Shown in pieces: positions 1 through 4,992 of a stretch of DNA of 8,718 nucleotides. The notes beneath the pieces are model-generated. The model had not been told where the DNA came from. It searched no databases and saw nothing but the letters and a program-made list of their open reading frames with translations. Position 1 is the stretch's first letter, and every line of letters starts with the position of its first letter. The position numbers and the translations under genes were made by a program. This stretch comes from Thermoflexales bacterium. Its GTDB lineage: Bacteria > Chloroflexota > Anaerolineae > B4-G1 > SLSP01. Location: assembly GCA_015486785.1 (NCBI GenBank), contig WFQZ01000193.1, positions 1 to 8,718 on the forward strand, read 5' to 3'.

Positions 1-50
1 GCATTTAGTTCTTGGAGTACTCGGTAACGCTGGTTAATTAAAGTTGGCAT
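1..50 (-). CDS. 5' end of a leftward gene, possibly a Ser/Thr protein kinase (partial)
   Basis: An ATG at 50-48 on the minus strand opens a reading frame that stays open to the window edge and reads MPTLINQRYRVLQELN. It has a good ribosome binding site: AGAGAAGG on the minus strand ends 6 bases before the ATG. A sigma-70 type promoter lies at a suitable distance upstream. The pattern of a short polar start, then RYRVLQEL, is the usual lead-in to the glycine-rich loop of bacterial Pkn2/PknB-type kinases, in which 'RY.(V/L)...LG.GG' is typical. The glycine loop itself would lie just outside the window, so the kinase identity is an inference from about 12 residues. That a gene starts here is better supported than its function. 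Confidence 0.5.
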   Translation of the reverse strand, partial: MPTLINQRYRVLQELN

Positions 51-87
51 AGGTTACCTTCTCTAACAGAACTTGAACACTACACTT

Positions 88-115
88 ATTATATAACACT
101 TTTTCAACCAGTCAC
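88..115 (-). promoter_or_regulatory. Promoter for the leftward gene at the window edge
   Basis: On the minus strand a perfect -10 hexamer TATAAT (93 to 88) is preceded after a 16-base spacer by GTGACT (115 to 110), which matches four of six positions of TTGACA. Transcription would start near base 81, giving a leader of about 30 bases before the ATG at 50. The -35 box is also the left arm of the inverted repeat GTCAC-N10-GTGAC (111-130). The match is by eye only. Confidence 0.5.
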
Positions 116-130
116 GGGTAGTTATGTGAC
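111..130. repeat. Inverted repeat GTCAC-N10-GTGAC, possible operator
   Basis: GTCAC (111-115) and GTGAC (126-130) are perfect 5-base inverted arms separated by 10 bases. The left arm coincides with the -35 box of the leftward promoter. The centre-to-centre distance of 15 bases is less than two helical turns. A repressor or activator site is possible, but arms this short also arise by chance. Confidence 0.25.
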
Positions 131-262
131 CATGATTTTCGCTCAAGCAGATTGAATCGCCTTGGGCATAGGATTGTTGAAACCTCCTTGCGAAACCGGC
201 GACGGGTCAACCGGCGGATCATCTAACGGACGCGCGTACCTGGGCACGTAGCTCCGACGATA
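131..262. other. Non-coding stretch upstream of the sigma factor gene
   Basis: No credible reading frame or RNA gene is seen here. The visible structure is two direct GAAACC copies (179-184 and 192-197) and two AACCGGCG copies (194-201 and 209-216). These could be protein-binding sites or parts of an ECF-type promoter, but nothing in the sequence proves either. Together with 51-130 it forms the shared upstream region of the leftward gene and the sigma factor gene. Confidence 0.4.
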
Positions 263-268
263 TATAAT
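263..268 (+). promoter_or_regulatory. Candidate -10 box for the sigma factor gene
   Basis: A perfect TATAAT lies at 263-268, about 32 bases before the ATG at 301. At the normal spacing (about 239-246) the sequence is CCTGGGCA, which resembles a -35 box only weakly. The start of transcription would be near 275. The placement argues against the upstream TTG at 268 as a start codon, since that codon would overlap the promoter. Confidence 0.4.
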
Positions 269-300
269 TGCGGAGGACAGCTAACGAATCAGAGGAGCAC

Positions 301-873
301 ATGAAACCTCCGCCAGAAGAACAGACGATCCTCCAACGGGCGAAGCAGGGTGATAAAGATGCCTTGGGTCAACTTTACGAGTGGTACGTGGATGCGGTGT
401 ATCGCTTTATGCTGTACCGTACCGGTGATGCGATGACCGCCGAAGATTTAACGGCGGAGGTGTTTACCCATATGATCGTGAGTTTGCCGCGCTATGAAGA
501 TCGCGGATTGCCGTTTGGAGCTTGGTTGTTTCGCATTGCCAGGGCGCGGCTCTCGGATTACTGGCGGGCGACGCATCGGCGCGAGAAACACTACCATGAG
601 TTGCTGCATCAAGCTCGCTCCGATAGTGTCCAGCCTGACTCAGCGGATAGCCGGTTAGAGTATTTGCAGGTGCAACAGGTGCTGCACTACCTTACCCCCG
701 CCGAGCGGGAAGTGATCCTATTGCACTTCGCCGCCGGTCTGAAAAACCGCGAGATTGCCGCCGTGATTCATAGCAACGAGAACGCCGTCAAGAGCAAAAC
801 TCGGCGGGCTTTGAAGAAACTACAGCGTATCTTGGAACAAAAACAGCTTTTTATTGCCCAGCGTGAAACTTGA
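301..873 (+). CDS. RNA polymerase sigma factor, sigma-70 family, ECF type
   Basis: This 190-residue protein is an alternative sigma factor that would direct RNA polymerase to a particular promoter set. Region 2 covers roughly residues 20-90: the helix LYEWYVDAVYRFMLYR, the DAMTAEDLTAEVF stretch typical of region 2.2, and GAWLFRIARARLSDYWR, which corresponds to regions 2.3-2.4 for -10 recognition. A charged linker (90-128) follows. Region 4 (131-178) begins LTPAEREVILLHF and continues with a helix-turn-helix, NREIAAVIHSNENAVKSKTRRALKKL, for -35 contact. Regions 1 and 3 are absent, as in ECF factors, and the length is typical. ATG 301 is preferred because AGAGGAG (291-297) lies just before it, though the 3-base gap is tight; a frame-linked TTG at 268 overlaps the -10 box. 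A second Shine-Dalgarno-like GGAGGA sits at 272-277 without a usable start. The stop overlaps the ribosome binding site of the next gene, so the two are almost certainly co-translated. The ECF subgroup is not assigned. Confidence 0.93.
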   Translation: MKPPPEEQTILQRAKQGDKDALGQLYEWYVDAVYRFMLYRTGDAMTAEDLTAEVFTHMIVSLPRYEDRGLPFGAWLFRIARARLSDYWRATHRREKHYHELLHQARSDSVQPDSADSRLEYLQVQQVLHYLTPAEREVILLHFAAGLKNREIAAVIHSNENAVKSKTRRALKKLQRILEQKQLFIAQRET

Positions 874-878
874 GGAGG
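872..878 (+). promoter_or_regulatory. Strong ribosome binding site of the DUF5667 gene, overlapping the sigma factor stop
   Basis: GAGGAGG at 872-878 lies 5 bases before ATG 884 and starts inside the TGA stop (871-873) of the sigma factor gene. It fixes the start of the next gene and points to translational coupling. Confidence 0.8.
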
Positions 879-883
879 ATACG

Positions 884-1489
884 ATGAAATTCTTTTCCCC
901 ACGGCCTGATGGCCGATATTCTGAGGTTGAACATTGGCTGGAAACGACCTTGCCACAGACGCCCCCGCTTGCTCCGGCGACGCGCCGGCAACTTTGGCAG
1001 CGGGCGCAACAAAACGCGGCCTCGCTCACGCCACCGCGCCGCCGGTTGACCTCGCTGCGGCTGGCGTATCCGCTCTTCTCGTTCCTGCTGCTGCTAGGGT
1101 TCCTGGGCGGATACGTGGGGATCGTGTTTGCTTCGGGCGCCAGCATCCCCGGCGACTCTCTCTACGCCATTGAGCGGCAGGCCGAATCCCTGTGGATGAC
1201 GCTGACGCCTTCCCCGCGCCGCGATGAGGTGCGCTTGGTGCTGCTGGAACGGCGGATTTATGAGACGCGGGCCTTGCTTGACTCCGGGCGGGACGTGCCT
1301 CCCAACCTATTCCAGGAAATTGAGATGCTCTTCATGTCGCTCTCCGATGATGTGGTTGCGGGGGCTATGCCGCAATTGCAGCATGATCGCGACGTGTTGC
1401 AGTTGCTCAATGAGCAACATCCCGGCATCCTGGCCTTGCAAGACGCCCTCAACGCGGCTAATGCGTCACTTGCCGTGTCGTCCCCATAG
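884..1489 (+). CDS. Single-pass membrane protein with DUF5667-like domain, likely sigma factor partner (putative anti-sigma)
   Basis: The product has 201 residues. Residues 1-60 are polar and basic and probably cytoplasmic, with Arg/Pro-rich stretches at 29-60. One hydrophobic segment (about 62-83, LLLLGFLGGYVGIVF) should cross the membrane. Just after it comes GDSLYAIERQAESLWMTLTP (90-109) and the helical stretch LVLLERRIYETRALLDSG, the hallmark of DUF5667, a domain of unknown function often placed beside ECF sigma genes in Chloroflexota and Actinomycetota. The outer part (84-201) looks all-helical. The start ATG 884 has a near-perfect ribosome binding site; the frame is open back to 854, but that upstream GTG/ATG-free extension lies inside the sigma gene. 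The 10-base gap to the sigma gene and the topology (inner N-terminus, outer sensor) suggest it holds the sigma factor at the membrane. No His-x3-Cys-x2-Cys zinc anti-sigma motif is present; indeed the protein has no cysteine. The anti-sigma role is an inference from position. Confidence 0.75.
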   Translation: MKFFSPRPDGRYSEVEHWLETTLPQTPPLAPATRRQLWQRAQQNAASLTPPRRRLTSLRLAYPLFSFLLLLGFLGGYVGIVFASGASIPGDSLYAIERQAESLWMTLTPSPRRDEVRLVLLERRIYETRALLDSGRDVPPNLFQEIEMLFMSLSDDVVAGAMPQLQHDRDVLQLLNEQHPGILALQDALNAANASLAVSSP

Positions 1490-1562
1490 ATCGCCCGCTT
1501 GCGTGCCGACATAAAAGCAGTGACTTCCGCGCCTCTTACGGTGAGCCGTTCCCCCGCCGATA

Positions 1563-1571
1563 TGTTATAAT
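1563..1571 (+). promoter_or_regulatory. Extended -10 promoter for plsY and the glycosyltransferase
   Basis: TGTTATAAT at 1563-1571 is a perfect extended -10 element (TGnTATAAT). No good -35 box is found at 16-18 bases upstream, which is common for extended -10 promoters. Transcription would begin near 1577-1579, giving a leader of about 55 bases. Since the frame of plsY is open back to 1570, this promoter also argues for the internal start at 1633. Confidence 0.6.
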
Positions 1572-1580
1572 GTTCATACC

Positions 1581-1596
1581 TTCACCGCCAGGTGAA
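1581..1596 (+). promoter_or_regulatory. Perfect 6-bp hairpin/palindrome in the plsY leader
   Basis: TTCACC (1581-1586), loop GCCA, GGTGAA (1591-1596) form a perfect inverted repeat starting a few bases after the predicted transcription start. As RNA it is a small 5' stem-loop; as DNA it could be an operator just downstream of the promoter. It is followed by AAAAAT, not a T-run, so it is not a rightward terminator. Confidence 0.4.
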
Positions 1597-1632
1597 AAAT
1601 CAGTTCCATTAGTCAAATGTAAGGAGTTTAGT

Positions 1633-2241
1633 ATGTCTTCTATGGTGATTGCTCTCACGGTTGGATATGTCTTCGGGAATCTACCCACGGCGTATCTATT
1701 GGGGCGCATGGCGCGGGGCATTGATATTCGTGAGCATGGCTCCGGTAACGTGGGCGCATCCAACGCCACGATTGTGCTGGGCTGGCGCTACGGCCTCACG
1801 ACCGTCATTGTGGACATCCTCAAGGGGCTGATCCCGATGTTGATTGTTGGCTCGCTCTATCCTGCCGAACCGGCACTCCCTTACCTGACCGGGCTGGCGG
1901 CCATCATTGGGCACATCTTCCCGCTGACGCTGCGCTTCCGTGGGGGAAAGGGCATCGCGACCTTGCTGGGATTGTTCCTGGGGCTGGATTGGCGATTGGG
2001 CTTGGGGGCTTTTGTGACGATCATTGCGATCACTTGGATTAGCGATTACATCGTCTTTGGCTCATTGACGCTCTATGTGATCTTCCCGGTCGCGGTGTTC
2101 CTGTTGGGGTTTGCGCTGATCCACGTCCTTGTGGCTGCCGGGTTGACCGCGTTGGGCTTCTACAAGCACGCGATCAACTTGCGGCGGCTGCCCCGTGGGG
2201 AAGAAGTGCCGCTTAGCGCGGTGATGAAGAAAACATCGTAA
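1633..2241 (+). CDS. plsY: Glycerol-3-phosphate acyltransferase PlsY (acyl-phosphate dependent)
   Basis: PlsY is an integral membrane enzyme that moves the acyl group of acyl-phosphate (made by PlsX) to the sn-1 position of glycerol-3-phosphate, giving lysophosphatidic acid, the first step of phospholipid synthesis. The 202-residue length matches the family. All three family motifs are visible: GSGNVGASN (36-44; the more usual form is SGNPGATN), GHIFPLTLRFRGGKGIAT (93-110), which includes the glycine-rich phosphate loop, and KHAINLRRLPRGEE (178-191), matching H-x-x-N-I-x-R-L-x-x-G-x-E. Hydrophobic segments at about 5-25, 53-74, 82-99, 110-130, 138-156 and 157-175 give the expected multi-pass topology. 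ATG 1633 is chosen because AAGGAG (1621-1626) lies 6 bases before it; the open frame upstream to 1570 overlaps the promoter. The next gene starts 8 to 14 bases after the stop, so the two are likely co-transcribed. Confidence 0.93.
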   Translation: MSSMVIALTVGYVFGNLPTAYLLGRMARGIDIREHGSGNVGASNATIVLGWRYGLTTVIVDILKGLIPMLIVGSLYPAEPALPYLTGLAAIIGHIFPLTLRFRGGKGIATLLGLFLGLDWRLGLGAFVTIIAITWISDYIVFGSLTLYVIFPVAVFLLGFALIHVLVAAGLTALGFYKHAINLRRLPRGEEVPLSAVMKKTS

Positions 2242-2255
2242 ATGCCTCTGTGGCG

Positions 2256-4982
2256 ATGAAACGCGCTTACAGTTTGGAAAAGCTCGCCGTCCTTTGGACG
2301 GCGATGCTGTTAAGGCTGATTGATCTCCCTCATTTGCCGGTTGGATTGCACTACGACGAAGCGGCCAATGTCATCCTGAGCCGACAAATCGCCTCCGGTG
2401 CGTACCATCCGCTCTTCATCCAGGCGTACACCGGCAAAGAAGTCTTGTTTTTCTACGCTGTTGCGCCTTGGGTGCGCATGGTCGGCGGGGCGGCTTGGGG
2501 GATTCGCTTGGGGGCAGCGATGCTGGGCGTGTTGACCGTCGCGGCAGCTTACCGCGCCGTCCGCGAGCTGCTCGGCCCAGGACGGCACTCCCATTGCACG
2601 GCGATTCTGGCCTCGGCCTTGCTGGCCGTCTCTTTCCCGCACCTGTTGCTCAGCCGTTACGGATTCCGCGCTATCTCGCAGCCGCTGCTGCAAGCCTTGA
2701 CCGTGGCCGCTCTGTGGCGCGGATGGCGTACCCATCGCCGCCGCTGGCTGATCCTCGGCGGCATATTCCTGGGGCTGACCGGCTATACCTATCTGGCGGC
2801 TCGTTTGTTCCCCATCCCCTTGCTGGCGGCGGGATTGATTCTGTTGCTCTCTGCGCCTCATGAACGGCGGCTCTCGCGGGTGCGGGAATCGGGGATCGCG
2901 CTGCTGGCTGCCGCGATCACGTTTGCGCCGCTGGGATGGTACTTCCTGCGTCACCCCGGCACCTTCTCCACGCGCGTGATGCAAGTGGCCGCTCCGTCGT
3001 GGCGCGAGGCATGGCGCGGCGTGTGGGCCTGCGTTCAAGCGATGGTGGTGCCGGGCGCGGGAGACCCTTACATCCGCTTCAACATTCCCCATCAGCCCCT
3101 GCTGACGCCGGTCGGCATGTTGCTGGCGGGGATCGGGCTGCTGTGGTTCCTGTGGCGACCGCGCGACGAAGTGGATAACGCGGCTCGCGGCTTCCTGCTG
3201 CTGGTGTTGCCGGTGATGATCTTGCCCAGTGCTCTGGCTACCTCGGCGATTACGCCCAGCAATCTGCGGATGGTGGGCGTCTATCCGTTCCTGGCGATCT
3301 TCCCGGCCTTGGGCATCACGCAGTTGCTCCGCTTCCTACCCCACAGAACGGTGCTGCGGATGGTGGTGGCCTTGTTGTTGATCGTCGGGGGGAAGGTGTG
3401 CGGTGAGGCTTACCTCCGCTGGGCTTCATCCACCGAGCTGTTTTACGCCGCCGATGGGGAGATGGTGCTGGCGGCGCAGGCCTTAGATGACGCGCCGCCT
3501 CAAACCACCGTGTACATTGCCAGCCGTCATTACCGCCATCCGACGGTGGCCGCGCTCTCGCCGCGATACGCGCAGGCCAAATGGCTCACCGGCGGCGCAA
3601 CGTTGGTCTTGCCGTCCCACGGCGATGCGTTGTATCTCTGGCCGCGCACGCTCAAACCGCCCGCCCCGTGGCCCGCGTCCGTCACGGCGATGTGGCAGGT
3701 TGCGCACTTGGACGATCCGGCGGGGCACCCGGCCTTGTCCGCTTACACGTTGACCGAGGTGCAGTTGGCCGCGCTCCGCCCCAAATATCCTGCGGATGAT
3801 TTCGCGCACGTGGTCAAACTGTACGCGGCCCGCGCGGCTACGGCTTGTCGCGTTGGGCAGCCTTGCCCGGTGCAATTGACGTGGGCCGTGCAAGCTCCCT
3901 ATCCATCCCTGCAACCGGTGGTGCGTTTGGTTGAGCCGCGCACCGGCGAATGGGCACGCACCTTGGCATTCCATTATCCGCCGGAAATGTGGCGTGTGGG
4001 GGATGTGGTGTGGGATCAATACGTGCTCGTCCCGCCGCCGGGGATTCCGCCGGGCAAAACGTATCAACTGGCGGTGAGCTTTTACGATGCGCAGCAGCAC
4101 ACGAGCTTGCCGCGCTTGCAAGGCGAGCAGTTCGCCGGGCTGGAGGCGAAGTTCCCGTTGGAGATTTTGCCCCGGAATGCCCCGCCGGATAACTCGGCTT
4201 GGCGCGATTTCTGCCCCACGCTGCGCCGTCCGGAGCGTTGCTTGCCCGATGGCTTGTGCTTGGTGGGCTGGAATGCCGAGGCGGAGATTCGTGCCGGAGA
4301 GGTGCTGCCGCTGACGTTGTGCTGGCGATCCGCAGAATTTCAGTTGCCCCACGTGGGCATGACTGTCACCTTGAAGGGGGCGCAATCGCTGCCGCTCTAC
4401 GCCGGCCCGCCGGTCAACGGCTATCCTTTCTCCGCCTGGTCACCCCATTCCCTGGTGGAGGCTCGTGTCCCAAGCCGTCTGCCCCGCGATCTGCCCTCCG
4501 GACGCTACGAGGTGCAATTGTCGGTGGGGCGCATCCCGCTGGGGTCGCTGGGAACGATCACCGTCACGCAGCCCGCCCGCGAGTTCACCACGCCGCCCTT
4601 GCGCCATGCGCTGCAAGCTGATTTCGGGGGCGAGATTTCGTTGCTGGGGTACTCGTCGGGGACGCTCAAGGCGGGTCAGCCGTTGACCGTGACCTGGGTC
4701 TGGCAGACGTTATCCGAGACCACGAAGGATTACACGGTCTTTGTGCATCTGGTGGACGCCTCCGGGCGCATCCTCGCGCAGGTGGATGAAGGGCCTCGCG
4801 CCGGGGCGTATCCCACATCGCTGTGGATGAAGGGCGAAGTGGTGACGGATGAGCATACGTTGGCCGTGCCCGCTTCGTTGCCGCCGGGGCCGTACAAATT
4901 GCAAGTGGGGTTTTACCTTCAGGAGACCGGCGAGCGGCTGCTCGTGGATGGACGGCCCGCGCTGGAAATATCCTTGCCGTAA
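2256..4982 (+). CDS. Large GT-C membrane glycosyltransferase (GT39/ArnT/PMT-like) with C-terminal beta-rich domains
   Basis: The N-terminal half (about residues 1-390) is a polytopic membrane domain of about 10-12 hydrophobic segments. Just after the first segment comes GLHYDEAANVILSRQIASG, with the Asp-Glu pair (D36, E37 counting from GTG 2250) that marks the first outer loop of GT39-type enzymes and is expected to include the catalytic Asp; IQAYTGKEVLFFY follows. Such enzymes take a sugar from a polyprenyl-phosphate carrier and act on the outer membrane face. Residues 395-525 form a soluble linker. Residues 525-910 hold three diverged copies of one beta-rich module (about 530-640, 668-775, 793-908), each with 'G(Q/E)..P(L/V).(L/V)(T)..W' near its start and 'LP.G.Y.L.V' near its end. 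The start could be GTG 2250 or ATG 2256; neither has a clear ribosome binding site, so coupling to plsY 8-14 bases upstream is likely. The sugar and acceptor cannot be told. Long frames antisense to this gene are GC-driven shadows. Confidence 0.82.
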   Translation: MKRAYSLEKLAVLWTAMLLRLIDLPHLPVGLHYDEAANVILSRQIASGAYHPLFIQAYTGKEVLFFYAVAPWVRMVGGAAWGIRLGAAMLGVLTVAAAYRAVRELLGPGRHSHCTAILASALLAVSFPHLLLSRYGFRAISQPLLQALTVAALWRGWRTHRRRWLILGGIFLGLTGYTYLAARLFPIPLLAAGLILLLSAPHERRLSRVRESGIALLAAAITFAPLGWYFLRHPGTFSTRVMQVAAPSWREAWRGVWACVQAMVVPGAGDPYIRFNIPHQPLLTPVGMLLAGIGLLWFLWRPRDEVDNAARGFLLLVLPVMILPSALATSAITPSNLRMVGVYPFLAIFPALGITQLLRFLPHRTVLRMVVALLLIVGGKVCGEAYLRWASSTELFYAADGEMVLAAQALDDAPPQTTVYIASRHYRHPTVAALSPRYAQAKWLTGGATLVLPSHGDALYLWPRTLKPPAPWPASVTAMWQVAHLDDPAGHPALSAYTLTEVQLAALRPKYPADDFAHVVKLYAARAATACRVGQPCPVQLTWAVQAPYPSLQPVVRLVEPRTGEWARTLAFHYPPEMWRVGDVVWDQYVLVPPPGIPPGKTYQLAVSFYDAQQHTSLPRLQGEQFAGLEAKFPLEILPRNAPPDNSAWRDFCPTLRRPERCLPDGLCLVGWNAEAEIRAGEVLPLTLCWRSAEFQLPHVGMTVTLKGAQSLPLYAGPPVNGYPFSAWSPHSLVEARVPSRLPRDLPSGRYEVQLSVGRIPLGSLGTITVTQPAREFTTPPLRHALQADFGGEISLLGYSSGTLKAGQPLTVTWVWQTLSETTKDYTVFVHLVDASGRILAQVDEGPRAGAYPTSLWMKGEVVTDEHTLAVPASLPPGPYKLQVGFYLQETGERLLVDGRPALEISLP

Positions 4983-4992
4983 GGTACGGCGA
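4974..4992. terminator. Stem-loop between convergent stop codons, possible bidirectional terminator
   Basis: TTGCCGT (4974-4980), loop AAGGT, ACGGCGA (4986-4992) can form a 7-bp stem with one T-G wobble. It covers the stop of the glycosyltransferase gene and fills the 10-base gap to the stop of the kinase gene. Neither side is followed by a T-run (TTAGCGG to the right; GGATATTTCC to the left), so it is not a classical Rho-independent terminator. Confidence 0.35.

Larger units (their letters stand above)
1490..1632. other. Intergenic region with promoter and leader of the plsY unit
   Basis: This 143-base gap separates the sigma/DUF5667 pair from plsY. It contains an extended -10 promoter and a short perfect palindrome, both listed separately. 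A short ACGG-TGAG-CCGT dyad (1538-1549) is too weak to be a convincing terminator for the upstream unit, and it lacks a T-run. Confidence 0.5.

Noticed and set aside
268..300. Upstream TTG start for the sigma factor, adding 11 residues
   Set aside because: The codon overlaps the TATAAT box at 263-268, has no ribosome binding site at a usable distance, and the added residues match nothing in the family; ATG 301 is preferred.
854..883. Longer start for the DUF5667 protein
   Set aside because: It would overlap the sigma gene and ignore the near-perfect GAGGAGG five bases before ATG 884.
1538..1549. Terminator after the DUF5667 gene (ACGG-TGAG-CCGT)
   Set aside because: The stem is only 4 bp and is followed by CCCCC, not a T-run.
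1570..1632. Longer start for PlsY, adding 21 residues
   Set aside because: It lies on the promoter and leader, and AAGGAG six bases before ATG 1633 marks the start; family length fits the shorter form.
2310..3092. 260-residue minus-strand frame inside the glycosyltransferase gene
   Set aside because: Arg/Gln/His/Pro-rich composition, no ribosome binding site, no recognisable domain; it mirrors a high-GC gene with clear coding content on the plus strand.
3483..4385. 300-residue minus-strand frame inside the glycosyltransferase gene
   Set aside because: Same signs of a GC-driven antisense shadow: Arg- and Gly-rich, no family motif, fully inside a well-supported gene.
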